DNA of 64,000 bases from Lachnospiraceae bacterium (lineage in GTDB: Bacteria; Bacillota; Clostridia; Lachnospirales; Lachnospiraceae). The position numbers were made by a program, and so were the translations under genes. Location of the stretch: contig JAFQZU010000005.1 in NCBI GenBank assembly GCA_017405805.1, positions 124,001-188,000 of the forward strand, given 5' to 3'. How positions within the stretch are numbered: position 1 is the first letter of the stretch; each line of letters starts with the position of its first letter. The notes beneath the pieces are model-generated. The model did not search any database. It was given only the letters and a program-made list of their open reading frames with translations, and was not told the DNA's origin. Of this stretch, positions 8,084 to 16,218 are shown piece after piece.

Positions 8084-10486
8084 TTATTTCACGACAAAAT
8101 TGAGGATCTTGCCGGGCACATAGATCTCTTTGACCAGCTTTTTTCCCTCGAGGAAGGATGCAACCCTCTCGTTTTCCCTGGCGATCCTGAGTGCCGTGTC
8201 CTTATCGCACCCTACCGGGATCGTGACCGCTGCGCGGACCTTGCCGTTGACCTGTACGCCGACCTCGATGGTCGCGTCCACAGTCTTGGCCTCGTCGTAA
8301 GCGGGCCACTCGGAGACGGTCAGGAACCCCTCTCCGCCCAGCTGCTCGTAGATCTCCTCGGTCAGATGCGGTGCGAAGGGAGACAGGAGCTTGAGGAAAG
8401 TGATCAGCTCTCCCTTTGCGATCGAACCGTTTTTGTAGATCTCGTTGAGGAGCGTCATGAGCGCTGCGATCGCCGTGTTGAATTTCTGGGCTTCAATATC
8501 CTCCGAGACCTTCTTGATGGTCTTGTGCAGCATGGTTTCCAGCGCGGGCGTGCTCTCCTGCTCTCCGATGAGATCCGTGAGCCCGGCCACCCTGTCGAGG
8601 AACCTGCGGCATCCCTTGACGGAGCTGTCATTCCAGGGCGCCGCGCTGCCGTAGTCACCCATGAACATGACGTATACGCGGAGCGTATCCGCGCCGTAGA
8701 GATTGACGATATCCAGCGGATCCACGACATTGCCGCGCGATTTACTCATCTTCTCGCCGTCGGAGCCAAGGATCATGCCCTGTGCGGTTCTCTTCGCGTA
8801 AGGCTCGGGCGTATTGACAAGCCCGATGTCATACAGGAACTGATGCCAGAACCTTGAGTAGATCAGATGGCGCGTCACGTGCTCCATACCGCCGTTATAC
8901 CAGTCCACGGGCATCCAGTATTTGAGCTTATCCATGGAGGCGAACTCTTTGTCATTGTGCGCGTCCGTATAGCGGAGGAAATACCAGGAAGAGCCTGCCC
9001 ACTGCGGCATGGTATCGGTCTCTCTCTTCGCCGCTGCGCCGCACTTGGGGCACGTGCAGTTGACGAAGGAATCGATCCTTGCCAGAGGGGACTTGCCGTC
9101 CTCGCCGGGTTCAAAATCCTTCACGTCGGGCAGGCGCAGCGGAAGCTCCTCATAGGGAACCGCTACGACGCCGCACTTCGGGCAGTGGATCAGCGGAATG
9201 GGCTCGCCCCAGTAGCGCTGCCGGTTGAAGGCCCAGTCCTTCATCTTGAACTGGATGCCTGCGCGGCCGATACCCTTCTCCTGAAGCCATGCCAGCATGG
9301 CCTCGATGGAATCCTTCTTGTTGGAGTAGGCGTTGAGGAAATCGGAGTTGATCATCTTGCCGTCGCCGGTGTAGGCTTCCTTCTCGATGTCGCCTCCCTC
9401 GATGACCTGGATGATATCGATCCCGAACTTGTGCGCGAATTCCCAGTCTCTCTGGTCGTGCGCGGGCACGGCCATAATGGCGCCGGTTCCGTATCCCATC
9501 ATGACATAATCCGCGATGAAGATCGGGATGGTCTTTCCGTTGACGGGATTAACTGCGCTGAGGCCTTCGATCTTCAGACCGGTTTTATCCTTGACCAGCT
9601 GGGTCCTCTCAAACTCGGTCTTCTTCGCGCACTCTTCGCGGTAGGCGCGGATGGCGTCCATATTGGAAATGCGGTCCGCATACTTGTCGATGAGCGGATG
9701 CTCGGGCGCCATGACCATGAAGGTCACGCCGTAAAGCGTATCGCAGCGGGTCGTATAGATCTCGAGCTTCTCATCCGTGCCGTCGATGGTAAAGTCAACG
9801 AAGGCACCGGTGGATTTGCCGATCCAGTTGATCTGCTGCTGCTTGATATTCTCAGGGTACTCCACCGTCTCCAGCCCGGAGAGGAGTTTGTCCGCATACT
9901 CCGTGATCCGAAGATACCAGACATCCTTGGGAAGCTGGATCACGTCGCTGTGGCAGATGTCGCACTTGCCGCCCTGGCTGTCTTCATTGGAGAGGACGAC
10001 CTTGCAGTGCGGGCAGTAATTGACCAGCGTCTTGTCGCGGAAGACCAGGCCGTGCTCGAAGAGCTTGAGGAAGATCCACTGGGTCCACTTATAGTAATCG
10101 TCGCTGGAAGTGTCGATGACACGGTTCCAGTCAAAGGAAAAACCGACGCTCCGAAGCTGGTCGGAAAATTTCTTGATATTGACATCCGTGATGTATCTGG
10201 GATGCGTGTTGGTCTTGATCGCATAGTTCTCCGTGGGCAGGCCGAACGCGTCAAAACCAATGGGAAACAGCACGTTGTATCCCTGCATGCGGCGCTTTCT
10301 GGAGATGACCTCCACGCTGGAATATGCCTTGATATGGCCCACGTGCATTCCGGCTCCGCTCGGATAGGGAAACTCCACCAGGCCGTAGAACTTGGGCTTG
10401 GAGCTGAAATCCTCTGCGCTGAAGAGTCCTGCGTCCTCCCACTTCTTCTGCCACTTGGGCTCCATCTTCTTAAAATCGTATTTCAT
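8084..10486 (-). CDS. leuS: Leucyl-tRNA synthetase
   Basis: Class I synthetase that charges tRNA-Leu. The 800-residue protein has the HIGH-type motif HVGH at 48-51 and the signature KMSKS within GSDGEKMSKSRGNVVDP. The CP1 editing domain carries TTRCDTLYGVTF and VPAHDQRDWEFA, including the aspartate used in post-transfer editing. Two cysteine pairs (YCPHCKVVLS with CDICHSD, and CPKCG twice) form the zinc-ribbon regions. The frame opens 11 codons earlier, but the ATG at 10486 is chosen because GGAGGAGA sits just upstream and MKYDFKKMEPKWQ is the family start. It has its own promoter and a strong terminator, so it is a single-gene unit. Confidence 0.97.
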   Translation of the reverse strand: MKYDFKKMEPKWQKKWEDAGLFSAEDFSSKPKFYGLVEFPYPSGAGMHVGHIKAYSSVEVISRKRRMQGYNVLFPIGFDAFGLPTENYAIKTNTHPRYITDVNIKKFSDQLRSVGFSFDWNRVIDTSSDDYYKWTQWIFLKLFEHGLVFRDKTLVNYCPHCKVVLSNEDSQGGKCDICHSDVIQLPKDVWYLRITEYADKLLSGLETVEYPENIKQQQINWIGKSTGAFVDFTIDGTDEKLEIYTTRCDTLYGVTFMVMAPEHPLIDKYADRISNMDAIRAYREECAKKTEFERTQLVKDKTGLKIEGLSAVNPVNGKTIPIFIADYVMMGYGTGAIMAVPAHDQRDWEFAHKFGIDIIQVIEGGDIEKEAYTGDGKMINSDFLNAYSNKKDSIEAMLAWLQEKGIGRAGIQFKMKDWAFNRQRYWGEPIPLIHCPKCGVVAVPYEELPLRLPDVKDFEPGEDGKSPLARIDSFVNCTCPKCGAAAKRETDTMPQWAGSSWYFLRYTDAHNDKEFASMDKLKYWMPVDWYNGGMEHVTRHLIYSRFWHQFLYDIGLVNTPEPYAKRTAQGMILGSDGEKMSKSRGNVVDPLDIVNLYGADTLRVYVMFMGDYGSAAPWNDSSVKGCRRFLDRVAGLTDLIGEQESTPALETMLHKTIKKVSEDIEAQKFNTAIAALMTLLNEIYKNGSIAKGELITFLKLLSPFAPHLTEEIYEQLGGEGFLTVSEWPAYDEAKTVDATIEVGVQVNGKVRAAVTIPVGCDKDTALRIARENERVASFLEGKKLVKEIYVPGKILNFVVK

Positions 10487-10517
10487 ACATCTCTCCTCCG
10501 GTCGTATTATCTTTCCC

Positions 10518-10547
10518 ATTCTAATCCCATGACAGTATGTTTGTCAA
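10518..10547 (-). promoter_or_regulatory. Sigma-A promoter of leuS
   Basis: TTGACA (10547-10542), an 18-base spacer and TAGAAT (10523-10518) on the minus strand, about 30 bases upstream of the leuS ATG. The leader is too short for a T-box, and no T-box consensus is present. Confidence 0.6.
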
Positions 10548-10577
10548 AATGTATCTGCTGCTTTTCCGCCGGGATCC

Positions 10578-11129
10578 TCATTTGACGACCACCTCGTAGT
10601 CCGTCCTGTGAAGCGTCCGCACCGTGCCGTTCTCTTCATCCCCCTCAAACTGCACCGCTTCCGCCGTATAGATCCCGGAGAGCAGCATGTCTCCTTTTAA
10701 GACGATCTTGCCTTCTTCGGTCCCAGGCTTCAGTTTCCCGTATCTCTTGCCGTTTATATACAAAAAAGTGGAGAGGGAAGCGTCGAACTCCTTCAGCGCA
10801 TATCTGACAGACTGGCTGTCCGTCCGCTCATCCGCATAGACAATGACCTGCCCGCCGTCTGCAGAGGAACCGGTGCTGCCGTAAAGGATCAGGGCTCCCT
10901 CTTTTGTCTCCGCGCGGCCTGTCCCGTCAAAATCAAGCGCAGGATCGGCAAAAGAAATGCCCTGGCCGTCCGCTTCCTCTTCCTCCCGCACAGGTTCCTC
11001 CTGTTCAGGTTCCTCCTGCACAGTTTCCTCCTGTACAGGATCGGCAGCCGCCTGCGCAGTCCCCGCGCCGCATGCGGGCAGAAGGATGCAGAAGAGCGTG
11101 AAGAGCACTGTGATGATCTGTTTTTTCAT
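10578..11129 (-). CDS. Small lipoprotein of unknown function
   Basis: A 183-residue exported protein. MKKQIITVLFTLFCILLPAC is a lipoprotein signal ending in the lipobox LPAC with the acylated cysteine at position 20. A glutamate-rich spacer (about 34-54, repeats of QEEP/EEP) follows, then a compact region with alternating strands (DGTGRAETKEGALILYGS to the C-terminus). I do not recognise a family. The start ATG follows GGGGG. The gene sits between the terminator of the EF-G-like gene and the leuS promoter, so it seems to be transcribed alone, although no strong promoter is visible. A cell-surface role outside the membrane is the only firm inference. Confidence 0.8.
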   Translation of the reverse strand: MKKQIITVLFTLFCILLPACGAGTAQAAADPVQEETVQEEPEQEEPVREEEEADGQGISFADPALDFDGTGRAETKEGALILYGSTGSSADGGQVIVYADERTDSQSVRYALKEFDASLSTFLYINGKRYGKLKPGTEEGKIVLKGDMLLSGIYTAEAVQFEGDEENGTVRTLHRTDYEVVVK

Positions 11130-11169
11130 TGCCGCAGCCCCCTTAACTCGGTACAGTGAAAAGCGCTGT

Positions 11170-11202
11170 AAAAAACAGGCAGGCCATATATAGGCCTGCC
11201 TG
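11170..11202 (-). terminator. Rho-independent terminator of the EF-G-like gene
   Basis: A perfect ten-base stem, CAGGCAGGCC (11176-11185) with GGCCTGCCTG (11193-11202), has a seven-base loop. On the minus strand it runs into six T residues (11175-11170). It is 35 bases after the stop of the preceding GTPase gene. Confidence 0.92.
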
Positions 11203-11236
11203 CTGACATTTGTATTCGTAACCTGCTGCTTCGGGA

Positions 11237-13327
11237 TCAGTCCTCGATGCCCTCGGCGATCTGCGCTGCTCTGGCCTCAACTTCCTTATTCTGGATGTCG
11301 GCGGGAGCCTGCTCATATCTGGCGAAGGTGTACTCGTAATCGCCGCGGCCGCCGGTCATGGAACGGAGCACTGTGCAGTAGTCGAACAGCTCGGACTGAG
11401 GAACTTCAGCCTCGACGACCTGCTTGCCGCCGCCGATCGGGTTCATGCCGAGCACTCTGCCTCTCCTCTTGTTCAGATCACCCATGACATCGCCCGTGAA
11501 GGCATCCGGGATGGTGACCTTGAGGCTGACGATGGGCTCGAGAAGAACAGGGCCTGCCTCCATGAAGCCCTTCTTGAAGGCCTGCACGGATGCGGTCTTG
11601 AAGGCCATTTCGGAGGAGTCTACGGGGTGGTAGGATCCATCGTACAGGGTCGCCTTTACGCCGACAACGGGATATGCCGCGAGGGGTCCCTTCTGGACGG
11701 AATCGATGATACCCTTTTCAACCGCCGGGAAGTAGTTCTTGGGAACGCTGCCACCCACGACCTCTTCGTCGAACTCATAAGCCTTCGTCATATCGCCGAG
11801 AGGGCTGAATTTCATCTTGACGTGACCGTACTGGCCGTGACCGCCGGACTGCTTCTTATACTTGGACTCGACGTCGGAGGTCTTGCGGATGGTCTCGCGG
11901 TAAGCTACCTTCGGAGCCATGGTCTCGATCTCGACCTTGTACTCGTTCTTGAGCATGCTCTTGACCACTTCGAGCTGCATGTCGCCGATGCCGTACATAA
12001 GGGTCTGGCGGTTGGCAGCGTCGTTCTCCATGCGGAAGGTGGGATCCTCGGAGGAGATCTTGGTCATGGCCTGGGCGATCTTGTCGATATCGTTCTTGTT
12101 CTTTGCCTTGTAGCGGATATAGGTATAAGGCGTGGAGATCTCCGTCTTCGCGTACTGGATCGGCGTAGCCTTGGTGGACAGGGTGTCGCCGGTCTTGGCT
12201 TCGCCGAGCTTGGCCAGCGCGCCGAGGTCGCCCGCGTGAAGCTCCGGAACCTCCTGGGTCTTGTTGCCCTGCATGATGTAGAGCTTGCCCACGCGCAGCT
12301 CGGATTCGAGAGCGCTGTCGTAAACCGTGTCGTCCGTCTTGATGACGCCGCTTCTGACCTGGATCAGGGAATAGCGGCCGATGAAAGGATCCACGATGGT
12401 CTTCCAGATATAGGCGCTCTTGGCCTTGCTGAAATCAAAGTTCGCCTCGAAGATCTCATTGGTCTTGAGATTGATGCCGTTCATCTGCCTGTGGTCGGGG
12501 CTGGGAACGTACTTGACGATGTCGTCAAGGAGCGTGTACACGCCGCGGCACATGGTGCTGGAGCCCATCTCGACGGGGACGATGGAGCAGTCGAAGATCT
12601 GGGTCCTGACGGCGGAGCGGATCTCTTCGTCGGAGAACTCTTCGCCCTCAAAATAGCGCTCCATGAACTCCTCGCTGGTCTCGGCCACGGTCTCCATCAG
12701 GGTGTCGCGGTAGTTCTCCAGGTACTCCTGGCTGTAGTCCGGCACTGCGCACTCGACGGCTTCCTTGTCCTTCCATGTATATGCTTTCTGGGAGATGACG
12801 TTCACATAGCCGGTGAACTTCTCCTGGGCATGAATCGGGAAATTGAAGGGCGCAATCTTCTTGCCGTACATATCGGACAGCTTCTCCACCACGTCGCGGT
12901 AGGAGACATTGTCGATATCCATATCCGTCACGAAGAACATTCTCGGAATCTTGTACTTCTCGCACAGATCCCATGCTCTCTCGGTGCCGACTTCGATGCC
13001 GGCCTTGCCGGAGATCACGATGACGGCAGCGTCAGCGGCGCTGATAGCCTCTTCCACTTCGCCGACAAAATCGAAATATCCGGGCGTATCCAGAACGTTG
13101 ACCTTGCAGCCCTGCCACTCGATGGGAAGCATAGCGGTGCGGATGGAGAATCCTCTCTTCTGCTCCTCCTTCGTGAAGTCGCTTACGGTGTTGCCGTCTT
13201 CGACCTTGCCCATTCTGGAAGTGACGCCGGCAAGATAGCACATGGCTTCCGCCAGTGTGGTCTTTCCTGCACCGCCGTGACCCAGAAGAACGATATTTCT
13301 GATCTTATCGGTAGTATAAACTTTCAT
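11237..13327 (-). CDS. Elongation factor G-like GTPase (EF-G paralogue)
   Basis: A 696-residue five-domain EF-G homologue, not the canonical translocase of the str operon. The P-loop is GHGGAGKT (16-23), whereas true EF-G has AHIDAGKT. Switch II reads DTPGYFDF (80-87), with tyrosine replacing the catalytic histidine. The guanine-specificity motif NKxD is TDMD (134-137). EF-G domains III-V are present (GGHGQYGHVKMKFSP, LDGSYH-like and YCTVLRSMTGGRGDY regions). Proteins of this FusA2-like group often have weak or altered GTPase activity and unclear roles. The ATG at 13327 is chosen because GGGAGAGG lies just upstream; an ATG five codons earlier has no ribosome site. Confidence 0.9.
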   Translation of the reverse strand: MKVYTTDKIRNIVLLGHGGAGKTTLAEAMCYLAGVTSRMGKVEDGNTVSDFTKEEQKRGFSIRTAMLPIEWQGCKVNVLDTPGYFDFVGEVEEAISAADAAVIVISGKAGIEVGTERAWDLCEKYKIPRMFFVTDMDIDNVSYRDVVEKLSDMYGKKIAPFNFPIHAQEKFTGYVNVISQKAYTWKDKEAVECAVPDYSQEYLENYRDTLMETVAETSEEFMERYFEGEEFSDEEIRSAVRTQIFDCSIVPVEMGSSTMCRGVYTLLDDIVKYVPSPDHRQMNGINLKTNEIFEANFDFSKAKSAYIWKTIVDPFIGRYSLIQVRSGVIKTDDTVYDSALESELRVGKLYIMQGNKTQEVPELHAGDLGALAKLGEAKTGDTLSTKATPIQYAKTEISTPYTYIRYKAKNKNDIDKIAQAMTKISSEDPTFRMENDAANRQTLMYGIGDMQLEVVKSMLKNEYKVEIETMAPKVAYRETIRKTSDVESKYKKQSGGHGQYGHVKMKFSPLGDMTKAYEFDEEVVGGSVPKNYFPAVEKGIIDSVQKGPLAAYPVVGVKATLYDGSYHPVDSSEMAFKTASVQAFKKGFMEAGPVLLEPIVSLKVTIPDAFTGDVMGDLNKRRGRVLGMNPIGGGKQVVEAEVPQSELFDYCTVLRSMTGGRGDYEYTFARYEQAPADIQNKEVEARAAQIAEGIED

Positions 13328-13428
13328 TCTTACCTCTCCCATTCATTAATGCGTTGACAGTTCCTGTATTGTCGATTCTGCTGCCTGCAAAGGCCGCAGA
13401 GGACGCTTCACAGCAAAATACCTTGTAT

Positions 13429-13457
13429 ATTTTACCAATATCCGGACGTTATTACAA
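13429..13457 (-). promoter_or_regulatory. Probable promoter of the EF-G-like gene
   Basis: TTGTAA (13457-13452), 17 bases, TAAAAT (13434-13429) on the minus strand. The -10 is one base from consensus and the -35 is fair. The predicted leader is about 95 bases. Confidence 0.45.
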
Positions 13458-13490
13458 GTAATATCGGCAAATAGTTCTATCGCCCGCTTG

Positions 13491-13519
13491 TTGCCTTTAG
13501 CGCTTTAAACTGCTATATT
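13491..13519 (+). promoter_or_regulatory. Probable promoter of tyrA-aroA
   Basis: TTGCCT (13491-13496), 17 bases, TATATT (13514-13519), with TGC directly before the -10, an extended -10 element that compensates for the weak -35. The start site would be near 13526. Confidence 0.5.
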
Positions 13520-13528
13520 TGTATTTGT

Positions 13529-13569
13529 TCCGCCCGCATCCGAAGCAGGCGGACTGGCGCAGCTGCGCC
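13529..13569 (+). promoter_or_regulatory. Two leader hairpins before tyrA
   Basis: The predicted tyrA leader contains TCCGCC (13529-13534) pairing with GGCGGA (13548-13553). A perfect 14-base palindrome GGCGCAGCTGCGCC (13556-13569) then ends one base before the AAAGGAG ribosome site. The position suggests an effect on translation initiation or mRNA stability. No upstream peptide with Tyr or Phe codons was seen. Confidence 0.4.
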
Positions 13570-13584
13570 GAAAGGAGTACTGAC

Positions 13585-14682
13585 ATGGATCACAATCAGC
13601 ATACGTTCGGTTTCATAGGCCTCGGCCTCATCGGCGGCTCCATCGCGAGAGCCATCCGGGAGAAATATCCCCGGTCCAGGATCATCGCGTATACGCCCCA
13701 TCCCGAGACGGTCCAGAGCGCCATCTCCGACAGCGTCGTAAACGAGGCCGCCTCCGGACCGGATGGATCTTTTGCCGGCTGCAGCGTGATATTTCTCTGC
13801 GCGCCCGTAGAGTACAATGTCGTCAATATGAAGCGGCTCATGCCCCACCTCTCATCCGGCACGATCCTGACGGACGTCGGCAGCACCAAGAGCGATATTC
13901 ACCGGCACGTGCGGGAAGCCGGCCTCCAGAAACAGTTTATCGGCGGCCATCCCATGACCGGAAGCGAGCGCATAGGCTACCGCAATTCCGCGTCGCGCCT
14001 TCTGGAAAACGCATACTATATCCTCGCGCCGGAGCCGGAATTCCCGGCGGAAAAGACGGATTTCATGAGAGATCTGGTCGAGGGGATCGGCGCGCTTCCT
14101 CTGATCGTGGAGCCGGAGCGGCACGATTTCGCCACCGCCGCGATCAGCCATCTTCCGCACGTGATCGCCGCCTCTTTGGTCAATCTGGTCCACGACAGCG
14201 ACGGGGAGGACGAACTTCTCCGCACCATAGCCGCGGGCGGCTTCAAAGACATCACGCGGATCTCCTCCTCCTCCCCGGAAATGTGGGAGCAAATCTGTAT
14301 GACCAACGCGGACAATATCATGGATCTGCTGGACCGGTATATAGGCTCTCTGAAGGAGTTCAGGGAGCAGCTCGAAAAGAGGCGCGCGGCTTCCTTATAC
14401 AGCTTTTTTGACGAGGCGAGAAATTACCGGAACAGCTTCTCCAACAACGCGCCGGGCCCCATCCGGCCCATGTACGTGCTGCACGTGGATATCGCCGACC
14501 GCCCGGGCGTCCTCGCAGAAGTCGTCATGTATCTGGCCATCGCGGGCATCAATATCCGCAATATCGGGATCGAGCACAACCGGGAGTACCAGGAAGGCGT
14601 CCTGCGCGTCGAGTGCCACTCTTCGGACGGTCTCGAGAAGGCCCGGGAACTTCTTACGGACAGAAACTATAAGGTTTATTGA
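13585..14682 (+). CDS. tyrA: Prephenate dehydrogenase with C-terminal ACT domain
   Basis: Oxidative decarboxylation of prephenate to 4-hydroxyphenylpyruvate in tyrosine synthesis. The 365-residue protein has a Rossmann start FGFIGLGLIGGS (9-19), the DVGSTKSDI loop and the conserved histidine H122 in IGGHPMTGSE. A helical dimer domain follows, then a C-terminal ACT domain (about 297-365, MYVLHVDIADRPGVLAEV). The ACT domain probably gives feedback control by an aromatic amino acid, as in Bacillus TyrA. The ATG at 13585 is preceded by AAAGGAG. The open frame extends 22 codons further but without family similarity. aroA follows after 32 bases, so the two form an aromatic-pathway operon. Confidence 0.95.
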   Translation: MDHNQHTFGFIGLGLIGGSIARAIREKYPRSRIIAYTPHPETVQSAISDSVVNEAASGPDGSFAGCSVIFLCAPVEYNVVNMKRLMPHLSSGTILTDVGSTKSDIHRHVREAGLQKQFIGGHPMTGSERIGYRNSASRLLENAYYILAPEPEFPAEKTDFMRDLVEGIGALPLIVEPERHDFATAAISHLPHVIAASLVNLVHDSDGEDELLRTIAAGGFKDITRISSSSPEMWEQICMTNADNIMDLLDRYIGSLKEFREQLEKRRAASLYSFFDEARNYRNSFSNNAPGPIRPMYVLHVDIADRPGVLAEVVMYLAIAGINIRNIGIEHNREYQEGVLRVECHSSDGLEKARELLTDRNYKVY

Positions 14683-14714
14683 CCTTGTAAATGAGAAGCA
14701 GGGAGGGAACGCAT

Positions 14715-16025
14715 ATGCCTTCACCCATCACCGTAAAGCCGGCAGACGCCCTGCGCGGCGAGATCACTGTCCCGGGAGACAAATCCATCTCCCACAGAGC
14801 CGTAATGTTCGGCGCCATGGCAGAGGGGCTGACGCGGATATCCGGCTTTTTGAGCGGCGCGGACTGCCTCGCCACCGTGGATTGTTTCCGCAGGCTCGGC
14901 GTGTCCGTCGACATGGACGAGAGGAGCGGCTCCGTACTCGTGCACGGGCTCGGGATGCGCGGATTTGCGCCGGACCGGGATCCGGTGCGGCTCTATACAG
15001 GAAACAGCGGCACGACGACCAGGATCATCTCCGGGATCCTCGCGCCGCAGCCTTTTATCTCCGAGCTGTCCGGGGACGATTCCGTGAACAGCCGCCCCAT
15101 GAAGCGGATCATCGAACCGCTCACGCAGATGGGTTCCCGGATCGAGAGTCTGAAGGGAAACGGCTGCGCGCCTCTTCGGATCACCGGCAGCGCCCTTCAC
15201 GGCATCACCTATCGCTCCCCCGTCGCCTCCGCCCAGGTCAAATCCGCGATTCTCTGTGCGGGACTCTACGCGGAGGGAGCGACGTGCGTCATTGAACCCG
15301 CCCTCTCCCGGGATCACACGGAGAGGATGCTGTCCGCATTCGGAGCGGACGTCACCTCCGAATTAACAGCAGAGGGATGGGCTGCAGGGATCAGACCCTG
15401 CAGCCGTCTGGACGGACAGGATATCCATGTTCCGGGCGACATCTCTTCCGCCGCCTATTTTCTGACGGCCGGCGCCATTGTTCCGGGCTCCGAGATCCTT
15501 CTGCGGGGTGTGGGGTGCAACCCGACCAGGGCAGGGATCCTGACGGCTTTGGGAGATATGGGCGCCGAGATCACTCCTGTCTCGTTCGGGAACGGTCCCG
15601 AACCGGAAGCGGATCTGCTCGTCCGCACCGCTTCTCTTCACGGTACAGTCATCGGGGGAAACATGATCCCGACCCTGATCGACGAGCTGCCCGTGCTGGC
15701 AGTGGCGGCGGCGTACGCGGCGGGAACGACCGTCATCCGTGACGCGGCCGAGCTGAAGGTCAAGGAGACCAACCGGATCGACACCGTCACGGAGAACCTG
15801 CGCGCCATGGGAGCGGACGTAACGCCCACGGAAGACGGACTGGTCATCCGCGGAGGAAAGCCTCTGCACGGCGCCCGGATCCGGACATACGGCGATCACC
15901 GGATCGCCATGGCTTTTGCCGTGGCAGCGCTGGCAGCCGAGGGCGAAACCGTCATCGACAACCGTGCGTGCGTAGACGTAAGCTATCCCGGCTTTTTTGA
16001 CGAACTAACCCGAATTACCGAATAG
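14715..16025 (+). CDS. aroA: 5-enolpyruvylshikimate-3-phosphate synthase
   Basis: Shikimate-pathway enzyme that joins PEP to shikimate-3-phosphate. The 436-residue product carries GDKSISHRAVMFGAMAEG (21-38), LYTGNSGTTTRIISGILA, SRPMKRIIEPL, ASAQVKSAILCAGLYAEG, LIDELPVLAVAAAYA, KVKETNR and DHRIAMAFAVAAL, covering both halves of the two-domain fold. The GNSGTTTR loop differs from the GNAGTAMRPL of class I and fits the class II enzymes of Gram-positive bacteria. The ATG at 14715 has AGGGAGGG upstream. It is the last gene before a convergent junction marked by tandem and inverted repeats. Confidence 0.96.
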   Translation: MPSPITVKPADALRGEITVPGDKSISHRAVMFGAMAEGLTRISGFLSGADCLATVDCFRRLGVSVDMDERSGSVLVHGLGMRGFAPDRDPVRLYTGNSGTTTRIISGILAPQPFISELSGDDSVNSRPMKRIIEPLTQMGSRIESLKGNGCAPLRITGSALHGITYRSPVASAQVKSAILCAGLYAEGATCVIEPALSRDHTERMLSAFGADVTSELTAEGWAAGIRPCSRLDGQDIHVPGDISSAAYFLTAGAIVPGSEILLRGVGCNPTRAGILTALGDMGAEITPVSFGNGPEPEADLLVRTASLHGTVIGGNMIPTLIDELPVLAVAAAYAAGTTVIRDAAELKVKETNRIDTVTENLRAMGADVTPTEDGLVIRGGKPLHGARIRTYGDHRIAMAFAVAALAAEGETVIDNRACVDVSYPGFFDELTRITE

Positions 16026-16031
16026 ATAGAG

Positions 16032-16198
16032 CAGCCGCAGGACCTTTTATCAAACTCTATTAGCATACAAAACCGCCGTGTATAAACAGCCGCAGGGCTT
16101 TTAGCAAGCTCTATTAGCATGCAAAATCGCCGCGTATAAGCAGCGCAGGGCTTTTTAGCAAGCTCTGCTTGCGTGCCCAAGCGTTTATACACGGCGGT
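16032..16198. repeat. Tandem and inverted repeat element at a convergent junction
   Basis: Three imperfect tandem units start at 16032, 16087 and 16141. The first two are 55 and 54 bases and differ at only a few positions; the third is divergent in its second half. The end of unit 1, ACCGCCGTGTATAAAC (16072-16087), is perfectly complementary to GTTTATACACGGCGGT (16183-16198), so 16072-16198 can fold into one long hairpin. Unit 3 contains GCAGGGCTTTTTAGC and GCGTGCCCAAG, a core also found at 62880-62937. The element fills the gap between aroA and the HerA-like gene, whose 3' ends face each other. A terminator or mRNA-end role is likely. Confidence 0.85.
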
Positions 16199-16218
16199 CC
16201 ATATACTAACAATTATTA

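Noticed and set aside
11237-13327. Canonical translation elongation factor G (fusA)
   Set aside because: The NKxD and DTPGH motifs are altered, and there are no rpsL, rpsG or tuf neighbours.
16032-16198. CRISPR array
   Set aside because: The units are contiguous imperfect tandem copies of about 55 bases with no unique spacers between them, and no cas gene is nearby.
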